Positions 54,674 to 64,000 of a stretch of 64,000 nt of DNA are shown in pieces. The DNA comes from a bacterium BMS3Bbin13 (GTDB lineage Bacteria > Pseudomonadota > Gammaproteobacteria > 21-64-14), in assembly GCA_002897735.1 (NCBI GenBank), contig BDTW01000042.1:44133-108132 (forward strand), given 5' to 3'. The translations under genes were made by a program, and so were the position numbers. The first letter of the stretch is position 1, and the number at the start of each line of letters is the position of its first letter. The notes beneath the pieces were generated by a model. The model saw only the letters and a program-made list of their open reading frames with translations. It was not told the origin of the DNA and ran no database searches.

Positions 54674-57600
54674 TCAGTCCTTCGGGGGTTCGGGCGGCTG
54701 ATCCACGCCGGCGTCGTGCGCATAGCGCCGGAAGCGCGCGTCGACGTCTTCCTGGGCGGCGCGCAGAAGCCGCTCGGCATTCTCGGGGTTCGTTTTCCAC
54801 AGCAGGCTGAAGCGCGTCTCCGTCAAGGCGAAGTCCCGGTACGGGATCGACGGGCGGGCGTAGTCGAGGCGCAGCGGATTCTTTCCCTGCGCGGTGCGTC
54901 GCGGGTCATAGCGCAACAGCGGCCAATGCCCGCTCTTCACCGCCAGCGTCTGCTGGCGCAGGTTGTTCGCCAGGTCCACGCCGTGCGCGATGCACGGGCT
55001 GTAGGCGATGATCAGCGACGGTCCCGGATAGGATTCCGCCTCCAGGAACGCACGCAACGTCTGCACGTCCTTGGCGCCGAACGCCACCTGCGCCACGTAT
55101 GCGTTGCCGTAGTCCATGGCGATGCGGGCGAGGTCCTTCTTGGCGCCCGGTTTCCCGGCCGCGGAGAACTTCGCGACCGCCCCGCGCGGCGTGGCCTTCG
55201 ATGTCTGGCCGCCGGTGTTCGAATAGACCTCGGTGTCCAGCACCAGAATGTTCACGTCGCGGTCCGAGGCGAGCACCTGGTCGACCCCTCCGAAGCCGAT
55301 GTCGTAGGCCCAGCCGTCACCGCCGATGATCCATACGCTGCGCCGGATCAGGAACTCGGCGAGCGATTCGAGCCGTCGCGCGGCGGGGTCGTCCAGCTCG
55401 CGCAGCCGTGTGCGCAGTTGCGCGATCCGCTCGCGCTGTTCATGGATGCCGGCCTCGGTGGATTGATCGGCGCCGGTCAGGGCGTCGATCGGCTCGTCGC
55501 CGATCGACGGGCGCAACGCCTCGAGCAGGACGCGCGCCTGGCGGGCCTGCTGGTCGATCGCGATGCGCATTCCCAGCCCGAACTCCGCGTTGTCCTCGAA
55601 CAGCGAGTTGGACCATGCCGGGCCGCGGCCCTCGGCGTTGGCGGTCCACGGCGTCGTCGGCAGATTGCCGCCGTAGATCGAGGAGCATCCGGTCGCGTTG
55701 GCGACCACCATGCGGTCCCCGAAGAGCTGGGTGGCCAGACGCAGATAGGGCGTCTCCCCGCAGCCCACGCACGCGCTGGAGAACTCGAACAGCGGCTGCA
55801 GCACCATGGAGCCCTTGATGGTCTCGCGGCGCAGCCGGGCGCGGTCGTACTCCGGGAGCGACTGGAAGAATGCCCAGTTGGCGCGTTCCGCCTCCTGCAG
55901 CGGCGCGTGCGGCGCCATGTTGAGTGCCTTGCGGTCGGGATCGCGCTTGTCGCGGATCGGGCAGATCTCGACGCACAGGCCGCAGCCGGTGCAGTCCTCG
56001 GGGGCCACCTGGTAGCTGATGTGCAACCCGGGCTCGAAGTCCCGGCCCTTGACCGGCACGTGCTTGAAGCTCGCCGGGGCGGCATCGGCGAGTTGCGCCG
56101 GGAACAGCTTGCTGCGGATCGCCGCGTGCGGACACACGAACGGGCACTTGCCGCAATGGGTGCACAGGTCCGGCTCCCATACCGGGATCTCGACGGCCAG
56201 GTTGCGCCGCTCCCAGGCCGCGGTTCCGAGCGGATAGGTGCCGTCGACCGGCAGGGCGCTGACCGGGAGGGCGTCGCCGCGCCCGGCGATCAGCTCGCCG
56301 GTGAGGCGGCGCACCGATTCCGGGGCCTCGGCGGGCAGCGGCGCAGGCCGGTCGAAACCGCCGGTGACGCGTCCCGGAACCGCGACCCGGTACAGGGCCA
56401 CCAGCGCCGCCGAGATCGCACGCAGGTTGGCCTCGACGATGTCCGGTCCGCGCTTTCCGTAGGTCTTGCGTACGGCATCGCGGATCGCCTCGATCGCCTC
56501 GTCGCGCGGCAATACCCCGCTGATCGCGAAAAAGCAGGTCTGCATGACCGTGTTGACGCGCGTCCCGAGACCGTTCTCCTCGGCGATGCGGTAGGCGTCG
56601 ATGGCGTGGAACTCCAGGTGTTTTTCGAGGATCCGGCGCTGCATCTCGCGCGGCAGGGTGTCCCATACGGCGTCCGGTGCGGCGGGTGAGTTGAGCAGGA
56701 ACACACCGCCCGGCGCGGCATGGGCGAGCACGTCGTAGCGCTTCAGAAACTGCGACTGGTGACAGGCGACGAACTGCGCCTCCTCGGTGCCGATCAGATA
56801 CGGCGCCCGGATGGGTTGCGGGCCGAAGCGCAGATGGGAGACGGTGACCGCGCCGGCCTTCTTGGAGTCGTAGACGAAGTAGCCCTGCACGTGCAACCCG
56901 GTTGCACCGCCGATGATCCGGATGGAGTTCTTGTTCGCGCTGACGGTCCCGTCGGAGCCGAGGCCGTAGAAGACGCAGTGCGTCGCGGAGTCGCCGGCCT
57001 CGGTGCGGAAGCGTGCGTCCCACTCCAGGCTGGTGTGGCTCACGTCGTCGTGGATCCCGATCGTGAAGGGGTGGCGCGGGCGTTCGCGGCGCAGCTCGTC
57101 GAACACCGCCTTCGCCATGCCGGGGGTGAATTCCTTGGACGAGAGCCCGTAGCGCCCGCCCGTCACCACCGGGAACTCCTCCGGCCGCGGCCCGTCCTGC
57201 GTCCAGGCGCGGGCGAGCGCCGTGGCGACGTCCTTGTAGAGGGGCTCGCCGTCGGCGCCGGGTTCCTTGGTGCGGTCGAGTACCGCAATGCGACGCACGC
57301 TCCGCGGCAGTGCGGCGAGGAACCGCCCGGCATCGAACGGCCGGTACAGGCGCACCTTCAACACACCGACCCGCTCGCCGCGGGCGGTGAGGTGGCGGAC
57401 GCTTTCCTCGACGGTCTCGGCGCCGGAGCCCATCAGGATCACCACGCGCTCGGCGTCGGGGGCGCCCACGTAGTCGAACGCCCGGTATACGCGCCCGGTG
57501 AGTGCGGCGAAGCGTTCCATCACCCCCTCGACGATCCCCGGCATGGCCTGGTAGTAGGGGTTGACGCGCTCGCGACTCTGGAAGTACACGTCCGGATTCT

Positions 57601-58261
57601 GGGAACTGCCGCGCAGCACGGGATGCTCCGGGGACAGCGCACGGGCGCCATGCTCCGCGAGGCGCGCGGTGTCGATCATTTCCGCCGCCAGTTCTTCGGT
57701 CACGGGCTCGATGTCGTCGATCTCATGCGAGGTGCGGAAGCCGTCGAAGAAGTGGACGATGGGGATGCGCGACTCCAGTGTGGCGGCCTGCGCGATGAGT
57801 GCGAGGTCGGCGGCCTCCTGGACGGAGTTCGAGGCGAGGATCGCGAAGCCGGTGGCGCGTGCCGCCATCACGTCGGAGTGGTCGCAGAAGATCGACAGGG
57901 CGTGGGTGGCGAGCGAGCGGGCCGCCACGTGGAAGACCGCCGGCGTCAGCTCGCCGGCGATCTTGTACATGTTCGGCAGCATCAGGAGCAGGCCCTGCGA
58001 ACTGGTGAAGGTGGTGCTCAGTGCACCGCTCTGCAGCGCGCCGTGTATTGCGCCGGCCGCGCCCGCCTCGCTCTGCATCTGCACGATCTCGGGGACCGCA
58101 CCCCAGAGATTGGTCCGACCCTGCGTCGCCCACGCATCGGCCAACTCGCCCATGGGGGAGGCGGGGGTGATCGGATAGATCGCGATGACCTCGTTGGTCA
58201 GGTAGGCGATACGCGCGACGGCCTCGTTGCCGTCGAGAATGGCGGTACTCCGGTGCGCCAT
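54674..58261 (-). CDS. nifJ: Pyruvate:ferredoxin (flavodoxin) oxidoreductase
   Basis: AIYPITPASPMGELADAWA; 4Fe-4S motifs CTHCGKCPFVCPH and CTGCGLCVEICP; TPP-domain GGDGWAYDIGFGG; SACVGCGETPYLRL. Confidence 0.97.
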   Translation of the reverse strand: MAHRSTAILDGNEAVARIAYLTNEVIAIYPITPASPMGELADAWATQGRTNLWGAVPEIVQMQSEAGAAGAIHGALQSGALSTTFTSSQGLLLMLPNMYKIAGELTPAVFHVAARSLATHALSIFCDHSDVMAARATGFAILASNSVQEAADLALIAQAATLESRIPIVHFFDGFRTSHEIDDIEPVTEELAAEMIDTARLAEHGARALSPEHPVLRGSSQNPDVYFQSRERVNPYYQAMPGIVEGVMERFAALTGRVYRAFDYVGAPDAERVVILMGSGAETVEESVRHLTARGERVGVLKVRLYRPFDAGRFLAALPRSVRRIAVLDRTKEPGADGEPLYKDVATALARAWTQDGPRPEEFPVVTGGRYGLSSKEFTPGMAKAVFDELRRERPRHPFTIGIHDDVSHTSLEWDARFRTEAGDSATHCVFYGLGSDGTVSANKNSIRIIGGATGLHVQGYFVYDSKKAGAVTVSHLRFGPQPIRAPYLIGTEEAQFVACHQSQFLKRYDVLAHAAPGGVFLLNSPAAPDAVWDTLPREMQRRILEKHLEFHAIDAYRIAEENGLGTRVNTVMQTCFFAISGVLPRDEAIEAIRDAVRKTYGKRGPDIVEANLRAISAALVALYRVAVPGRVTGGFDRPAPLPAEAPESVRRLTGELIAGRGDALPVSALPVDGTYPLGTAAWERRNLAVEIPVWEPDLCTHCGKCPFVCPHAAIRSKLFPAQLADAAPASFKHVPVKGRDFEPGLHISYQVAPEDCTGCGLCVEICPIRDKRDPDRKALNMAPHAPLQEAERANWAFFQSLPEYDRARLRRETIKGSMVLQPLFEFSSACVGCGETPYLRLATQLFGDRMVVANATGCSSIYGGNLPTTPWTANAEGRGPAWSNSLFEDNAEFGLGMRIAIDQQARQARVLLEALRPSIGDEPIDALTGADQSTEAGIHEQRERIAQLRTRLRELDDPAARRLESLAEFLIRRSVWIIGGDGWAYDIGFGGVDQVLASDRDVNILVLDTEVYSNTGGQTSKATPRGAVAKFSAAGKPGAKKDLARIAMDYGNAYVAQVAFGAKDVQTLRAFLEAESYPGPSLIIAYSPCIAHGVDLANNLRQQTLAVKSGHWPLLRYDPRRTAQGKNPLRLDYARPSIPYRDFALTETRFSLLWKTNPENAERLLRAAQEDVDARFRRYAHDAGVDQPPEPPKD

Positions 58262-58425
58262 GGCGGCCCTTCTCGAATTACATCGGGGATGTGATGGACG
58301 GCGGGAACCCGGGCGCGACAACCGACCCCGCGCCCCGTACGGCTACTGTAGAGATCGGCGTGCGGGGCGGCATTGACGCCGGTCAAGAACCGCAGACGGG
58401 GGGGGCCGCGGTGCCCCGGTTCCGG

Positions 58426-61164
58426 TCACCGGGGCGGCGGCCCGCGCGTGACCTGCACCAGATCGCCCGGACGCAGCCAGCGGGCGTAGGCCGCCCGGAT
58501 CCGGGCGGCGCTGAGGTGGAGATAGCGGCGCGCGGCGCGCGTGGGCTCGTCGAGGGGCAGCTTGTCCACGGCGCGGGCGAGCAGGCCCGCGCCGATATCG
58601 TCGATGCTCGCCTCCGAGAGCGGGATCTCACGCAGTGCCAGGGCCTTGGCCCGGTGCAGTTCCGCGGCGCCCACCGGCGTGGTCTGCATTTGCTTCAGGT
58701 CGCGTACGACGATCGCGCGGGCGCGCGCGGCGTTGCGCGGATCGCAACCGTAGGACACGACATAGACGCCCCGGGTACGGTTGATCTCGAAGTTCGAGGA
58801 TACGTAGTAGACCAGCCCCCGCTCCTGGCGCAGGTCGCGGTACAGGCGCGTCGCATAGAAGCCGCCGCCGAGCACGTGATTGCCGAGTTGCAGGGCGTAG
58901 TAGTCCGGATTGGTGCGCGTCAGGCCCAGGGTCTCGGCGAGCGTGACCTGGTCCTGGATGCGTCCGGCGTCCGGCACCCGGGTGGTCGACGGGCGGTTCG
59001 GCGGGACCGGCGGCAGCCAGGTGTTGGGTCGCGGGCCGTGCGCCTTCCACGAGCCGAAGTACCGGTCGACGACGGCGCGGGCCCGTCGCGGGGTAATCTT
59101 GCCGATGACGACGATGGTCGTGAGATCGGGCCGGAAGGTCTTGCGGTAATAACGTCGCACGTCGCGTAGCGTCAGGGATCCGATGGTCGCGGGCGTGGCC
59201 TCCCGGAGCGTGGGGTCGTTGTGCGGATACAGGGCGGCGTGCAAGGCGCGCCCGAAAAGGTAGGCCGGGCTGTGCAGCTCGCCGGCGGCGGCGGCCGCCT
59301 CCTGCGTGCGCACCACCTTGAAGGCGGCGGGCGGAAGCGCCGGGTGGCGCAAATTGGCGGCCAGCAACTGCACGCCGCGATCGAAGTGATCGGCGAGCAC
59401 CTGGAGGGAAAAGTCGTAGCCGGCGGACTCGTCGGCGGCGATCGCGTCCAGCGCCCGTTGGAAGGCCAGGCGGCCCAGGTGGGTGGTGCCGTAGCCGAAC
59501 AGGTCGGAGAGTACGCCCGCGACTCCCTCCTGTCCCCCGGGCGCTTCCAGGTCGGCGTTGGTGCGCACACGCCCGTAGACGTTCACGGTCGGGCTGACGG
59601 TCTCGCGCTGCACGATCAGCCGCAGCCCGTTGGGCAGTACCATGCTGACCGGATGCAGTGTCGACGGGGGTACGGTGAGCCGGTTGAGCGCATGCCGCGC
59701 CCACTCGGGCAGGTGTACCGTGCGCGCGGCGTGCGGGGCGAACGATTCCTTGCCGCCGTAGCCCTTGTCGGAGACCGGTCGACTCGAGGACTCGGGTGTG
59801 AGGACCGCGATCACGGCGTGGCGCGGATCCAGCCAGCGGCGCGCCACGCGGTCGACGTCGCGCGGCGTGACCCGATCGATCGCCGCGATATCGTCCCGCG
59901 GTGAGCGGCGCCCTTCCACCGCCACGCTCTGCGACCAAGTGTCCGCCAGCTCGGGAATCGAGTTCGCCCAGAACGCCGCCCCCGCCCGTTCGCGGCGCTT
60001 GGCCGCGGCCACCAAGTCCGCGGGTACGCCGTGCTTGGCGATCCCGGCCAGGACGTGCCGGAGGTTCGCGACCACGTGTCGGGAGTCGCCGCCGCGCGGG
60101 AAACCGAGCGCGGCGATGCCGAATCCGGCCCCCGGCCAGGCGCTCACCGAGTAGCCCGCGCTCAGGGCCTTGCCCTTCGGCACCAGGGCGTAGAGGCTGC
60201 CGCGCCGGCTGTTGAGGACGTCGGCCAGGACCTGTGCGGCCGCGTAGTCCGGGCTGTCGGTGCCGGGCATGCGCACGGCCAGTACCGCCAGGCCGTAGCC
60301 CCGGTCGGTGGTCAGGTGCAGCGTTGCCGGCGTGACCGGGCGCAGGTGGATGGCCGGCCGGGGCGGGAGGCTGCGGCGCGGGATCGCGCCGAACAGCTCG
60401 CGTACCCGGCGCAGCGCCCGTTCCGGCCGCACGTCGCCCGCGATCACCAGGATCGCGTTGTTGGGTGCGTACCACGCCTCGTGGAATTTGCGCAGCATCG
60501 CCCCGGTGGTGCGCTTGAAGGAGGCGCGTGTCCCGAGCGCGTCATGCGCATAGGGGGTGCCGTGGAACAGCCGCGCGAGCAGGCGACGGTAGAGGCGGTA
60601 GTCGGGGCTCGAGAGATCCCGGGCCACTTCCTGATCGATGGCGCCGCGCTCGCGCCGCCACAGCGCCTCGTGGTCGAGCACCCCGCGCATCCGGATCGCC
60701 TCGATGTGCAGCGCGATGCGCAGGTCGCGGGCCGGCACGGTGAAGAGGTATTGCGTGACGGTCTGCTGGGTGTCGGCATCGAAGTCCCCGCCCATGGCCG
60801 CCCCGATGTAGGCGAGCTGGTTCGCGGACAGCCCGGGGCTGCCGCGGAACATCATGTGCTCCTGGGCATGGGCCATGCCGGGGAAGCCGGGCGGCGCCTC
60901 GTTCGATCCGACGAGATAGTTGATCTCGGTGGTGACCACCGGCGCGAGCGGGTTGCGGACGATGACCACGCGCAGGCCGTTTTTCAGAGTCGCGCGCAGG
61001 ACACCGGGGGTGTGGCCCGCGCGTGCACCGGGGGTCGCGATCAACGCGATAACGGCCGCCAGGACCGCCGCCAGCCGGCGAGTGTGTCCTCCGGGCCTCG
61101 GAGCAGGGCGGACGCCGATCGTCCACCGGTTCCACGATGACTCGGTTCGTAGGTTGGTTGGCAT
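58426..61164 (-). CDS. M16-family zinc metalloprotease (two-domain)
   Basis: Inverted zinc motif HAQEHMMF; N-terminal signal-like segment; second M16-like half TVNVYGRVRTNADLEAPGGQEGVAGVLSDLFGYGT. Confidence 0.93.
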   Translation of the reverse strand: MPTNLRTESSWNRWTIGVRPAPRPGGHTRRLAAVLAAVIALIATPGARAGHTPGVLRATLKNGLRVVIVRNPLAPVVTTEINYLVGSNEAPPGFPGMAHAQEHMMFRGSPGLSANQLAYIGAAMGGDFDADTQQTVTQYLFTVPARDLRIALHIEAIRMRGVLDHEALWRRERGAIDQEVARDLSSPDYRLYRRLLARLFHGTPYAHDALGTRASFKRTTGAMLRKFHEAWYAPNNAILVIAGDVRPERALRRVRELFGAIPRRSLPPRPAIHLRPVTPATLHLTTDRGYGLAVLAVRMPGTDSPDYAAAQVLADVLNSRRGSLYALVPKGKALSAGYSVSAWPGAGFGIAALGFPRGGDSRHVVANLRHVLAGIAKHGVPADLVAAAKRRERAGAAFWANSIPELADTWSQSVAVEGRRSPRDDIAAIDRVTPRDVDRVARRWLDPRHAVIAVLTPESSSRPVSDKGYGGKESFAPHAARTVHLPEWARHALNRLTVPPSTLHPVSMVLPNGLRLIVQRETVSPTVNVYGRVRTNADLEAPGGQEGVAGVLSDLFGYGTTHLGRLAFQRALDAIAADESAGYDFSLQVLADHFDRGVQLLAANLRHPALPPAAFKVVRTQEAAAAAGELHSPAYLFGRALHAALYPHNDPTLREATPATIGSLTLRDVRRYYRKTFRPDLTTIVVIGKITPRRARAVVDRYFGSWKAHGPRPNTWLPPVPPNRPSTTRVPDAGRIQDQVTLAETLGLTRTNPDYYALQLGNHVLGGGFYATRLYRDLRQERGLVYYVSSNFEINRTRGVYVVSYGCDPRNAARARAIVVRDLKQMQTTPVGAAELHRAKALALREIPLSEASIDDIGAGLLARAVDKLPLDEPTRAARRYLHLSAARIRAAYARWLRPGDLVQVTRGPPPR

Positions 61165-61700
61165 GTCGCTCTCCCCGGGAGCCGGCACATTCTTTTGTAG
61201 GACCGCGAAGCGGGATCGGGGTTCCGGCCTCCGGGCAGGTAGGGCGTCGGCGCAATGCGGGCCGGATCCACGGTGCCCCATCCTATGCCCGGCGCGCGTT
61301 CCGGTGTACCACCGGTCACGGCCATCGTGGTCGGGGCCGACATCGGAATGCCCCTCGCCGCGGTCCGCCCGCCGTTGTCGCGCCGTGGTGTCGAGGTGCG
61401 ATAAACGCCTATATTACAGCAAGTTGAAAACCTGCTCGCAGTGATGTGACGGTGCGAGCCCGATCCGGAAACTCCCGGCGGGTCCGATGATCCTGCGAAC
61501 GGGAAGGTCGTGCGCACGAGATCGAGCGGAGTCGCGGGGGTCCGGGGCGTGCGCCCGCTTTTGCGCCGGTACCGCGGATCGCCTAAGATTCTTTAAGACT
61601 CCAATGAGCGATACGGACCGGTTGCGGGCAACGGGTGCCGACACGGCCGCAGGAGGCGGGGCGTCGGCGAGCGGGGCTCGGGCCGCCGGGGGGTGGGCGG

Positions 61701-62480
61701 ATGCAGGGACAGACCATGGCTCCACCACTGTCGTTACGCCGGCTGCTACGCGTAGTGCTGGCGTGGTTCGTTGCCGCGAGTCCGGGGGTCACGACCGCGA
61801 TGGCGGGCGATCCGGGCGAGGCCGCTTCGGGGGATCTCCAGCGCAAGTTTGCGGTGCACGTGCAATGTGCCACGGAACGCGAACGCACTGCGCTCGCCCG
61901 GGAGTTGCACGACGAGTTCGGCAGTGTCTTCACCGCCCTCAGTCTCGATTGCACCCATGTCATCCGGACCCTTCCTCCGGAAAACACCGCGGCGCACGAA
62001 CGCCTGTCGGAGATGAATGAACTCATCGAGCAGGCCCTGAACTCCATGGAACGGCTGCTCACCGATCTGCGTCCGCAGGTTCTGGATGATCTGGGGCTGA
62101 GGTCGGCGATCGAATCCGAGGTCCGGGCGTTCGGCAAACGTACCGGCATCGCGTGTACGATACGAGCGCCCGAGGAAGAGGTTGCGCTTGCGCCCGAACG
62201 GGCCGCCGCGCTGTTTCGGGTCGTTCAGGAATCTCTGACCAACGTGGCCCGATACGCCGGGGCCTCGTGCGTGCAGGTCGTGTTGCGGCGAATCGATGCG
62301 AACCTGTCCCTGGAAGTGCGCGACGACGGGCGCGGAATCGAGCCCGATAAGATCGCCGATCCCAACTCCTACGGGATCCTGGGAATGCGGGAGCGTATGC
62401 AGTTGTTTGGGGGGCGGTTCGAGATCGAAGGGAGTCCGGGGCGCGGAACGCGGGTGCACGTGACACTCCCGATGGGGTGA
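61701..62480 (+). CDS. NarX/UhpB-type sensor histidine kinase with minimal N-terminus
   Basis: HisKA_3 ERERTALARELHDEFGSVFTALSLD; HATPase VVQESLTNVARYAGA, DDGRGIEPDK, GILGMRERMQLFGG. Confidence 0.9.
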   Translation: MQGQTMAPPLSLRRLLRVVLAWFVAASPGVTTAMAGDPGEAASGDLQRKFAVHVQCATERERTALARELHDEFGSVFTALSLDCTHVIRTLPPENTAAHERLSEMNELIEQALNSMERLLTDLRPQVLDDLGLRSAIESEVRAFGKRTGIACTIRAPEEEVALAPERAAALFRVVQESLTNVARYAGASCVQVVLRRIDANLSLEVRDDGRGIEPDKIADPNSYGILGMRERMQLFGGRFEIEGSPGRGTRVHVTLPMG

Positions 62481-62509
62481 TGGACCCGGTTCCGCAGAGG
62501 TTGGGTCCA

Positions 62510-63142
62510 ATGAGAATACTGATCGTCGATGACCATCCGGTGGTCCGCCAGGGCCTGAGGCGCATGCTCGAAGCGGCCGACGATCACCTGGTCTGTGCCG
62601 AGGCCGGGGATGCGGAAGGTTGCCTCGAGCGGTTGCAGGCGGAAGCCTTCGACGTAGCGGTCCTGGACGTGTCCCTGCCGGGACGCAGCGGCGTCGAACT
62701 GCTTAAGCAGATCCACCGGCAGTGGCCCAAGCTGCCGGTCCTGATCCTTACCATGTACCCCGAGGAGCAGTACGCGGTGCGCGTGCTCAAGGCCGGAGCG
62801 GCGGGTTTCCTGAACAAGCGCAGCGTGGCCTCCGAACTGGTGGCCGCCGTGCGCAAGGTGGCGACGGGCGGGCGTTACCTCTCACCGGCGGTGGCCGAGA
62901 GTCTGGCCGCCGCCATGGCCCGTCCGGACAAGCCGGCCCACGAGAGGCTCTCGGACCGGGAGTTCCAGATCCTGCGTATGATCGCGGCGGGATCCCGGGT
63001 CTCGGATATCGCGACCAAGCTGTCGCTGAGCGTGAACACCGTGAGCACGTATCGGGTCCGGGTCCTGAGGAAGCTCGATCTGCGTCACAACGGCGAGCTG
63101 ATGCATTACGCGCTTCAGCACGGTATCGCGGGCCACGAATGA
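62510..63142 (+). CDS. NarL/LuxR-type response regulator
   Basis: MRILIVDDHPVVRQGLRRML; AVLDVSLPGRSG; LSDREFQILRMIAAGSRVSDIATKLSLSVNTVSTYRVRVLRKL. Confidence 0.95.
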   Translation: MRILIVDDHPVVRQGLRRMLEAADDHLVCAEAGDAEGCLERLQAEAFDVAVLDVSLPGRSGVELLKQIHRQWPKLPVLILTMYPEEQYAVRVLKAGAAGFLNKRSVASELVAAVRKVATGGRYLSPAVAESLAAAMARPDKPAHERLSDREFQILRMIAAGSRVSDIATKLSLSVNTVSTYRVRVLRKLDLRHNGELMHYALQHGIAGHE

Positions 63143-63175
63143 TCCCCGGCCCGGCCGCGTCCGGGGTCCGCAAGT

Positions 63176-63213
63176 CGTTGCGGGGGGCGGGGCGTACGTC
63201 GCCGCCCCCCGCT
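63176..63213. terminator. Possible bidirectional terminator between convergent genes
   Basis: gcggggggcgg-ggcgtacgtcg-ccgccccccgc followed by tccgttttct. Confidence 0.6.
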
Positions 63214-63220
63214 CCGTTTT

Positions 63221-63904
63221 CTACGATCGATCCGAATCGCCGGCGTGCTCGCCGCGTTCCAGCAGATAGACCGATTCGATGAGCGTATCGAGCCCCAGTT
63301 CCTGAAAGCGCCGGTGCTCACCCAACACGTCGCGCCGCGCAAGCCGGCGGATCGCGAACGCGCCCTCGTACAGCGCCGTCACCTCCGCCTCGCTCACGGA
63401 GAACGGCGGCCCGGCCATGGCCTCCTGCGGATATTCGAAGGTGATCAGCAACCCCCGTGCCGTGTCCGGCAGGAGCGCCGCGAGCTTCGCCGCGTAGCGC
63501 GCCCGCAACTCCTCCGGCAGCGCGATGAGGGCGGCCCGGTCATAGAACAGGCGCGCCGGCGTCACGTCCTGCGCACACAGCCCGAAGAAGTCGCCGCACC
63601 ATATGCATATCGGGGGGTCCTCCCAGCGCTCGCAGTGCCCCGTGGACCGGTGCACCGGCGCACGGCCCTGCTCGGTGAAGAACGATTCGACGGCGATCGG
63701 GCTGACTTCCACGCCGATCACCGAATGCCCCCGCCGGGCGAGCCATTCGAGGTCCACGCTCTTGCCGCACAGTGGTACGAATACCGCCTCGCCCGCGCGT
63801 GGGTCGAGCCTCGGGAAGAACTCGGCCAGATTGGGGTTGACCCGGTCCAGATGGAACCCGGTACGTCCTTCCCGCCAGCGTTGTTGCCATGACTCCGGAT
63901 CCAT
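63221..63904 (-). CDS. tpm: Thiopurine S-methyltransferase
   Basis: WQQRWREGRTGFHLDRVNPNLAEFFP; VFVPLCGKSVDLEWLARRGHSVIGVEVSPIAVESFF. Confidence 0.95.
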   Translation of the reverse strand: MDPESWQQRWREGRTGFHLDRVNPNLAEFFPRLDPRAGEAVFVPLCGKSVDLEWLARRGHSVIGVEVSPIAVESFFTEQGRAPVHRSTGHCERWEDPPICIWCGDFFGLCAQDVTPARLFYDRAALIALPEELRARYAAKLAALLPDTARGLLITFEYPQEAMAGPPFSVSEAEVTALYEGAFAIRRLARRDVLGEHRRFQELGLDTLIESVYLLERGEHAGDSDRS

Positions 63905-64000
63905 TTCTGCGCCTCCTGTTCTTCAGTGATCGGGCTTGTCGAGTCGTCGATCCACGGGCCGGCGCCGTCGGGCACGCCGCACCAGTACCACTCGCAGCGT

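Noticed and set aside
54656-56689. 677-aa plus-strand ORF
   Set aside because: Fully antisense to nifJ; low-complexity Arg/Gly/Ala-rich composition typical of shadow ORFs in GC-rich coding DNA.

Overview
High-GC gammaproteobacterial-type chromosomal window (inferred from gene content), densely packed with genes and with no rRNA or CRISPR array. Main contents: (i) a 5'-truncated GGDEF-globin-GAF-EAL protein; (ii) tRNA-Val, plus gltX followed by tRNA-Ala and tRNA-Glu; (iii) a DUF211/VIT-like/HEAT gene trio; (iv) a SWIM-HTH protein next to a SNF2 helicase, beside a small TIR-bounded element; (v) an HDOD/GAF-GGDEF pair and DUF190/crcB; (vi) a 7-gene membrane complex resembling hydrogenase-4/complex I (15.1-24.8 kb), whose large subunit has lost both CxxC motifs that bind NiFe and which has tandem-duplicated NuoL-like subunits; (vii) a phosphoesterase with a candidate Pho box; (viii) a ybhGFSR/cecR-like and marR/emrAB-like efflux block; (ix) an NsrR-like/hemerythrin/DUF2249 nitrosative-stress locus; (x) a decayed IS605-type tnpB 3' end that may retain an omegaRNA-like scaffold; (xi) a DrsE2/HMA-like/Cys-rich MerR operon; (xii) PFOR (nifJ), an M16 protease, a NarX-like two-component pair and tpm. 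The strongest candidate for an under-described system is the Ni-Fe-less Hyf-like complex. The SWIM/SNF2, DUF211 and DrsE2/MerR clusters come next. All functional calls come from reading motifs by eye; no searches were run.
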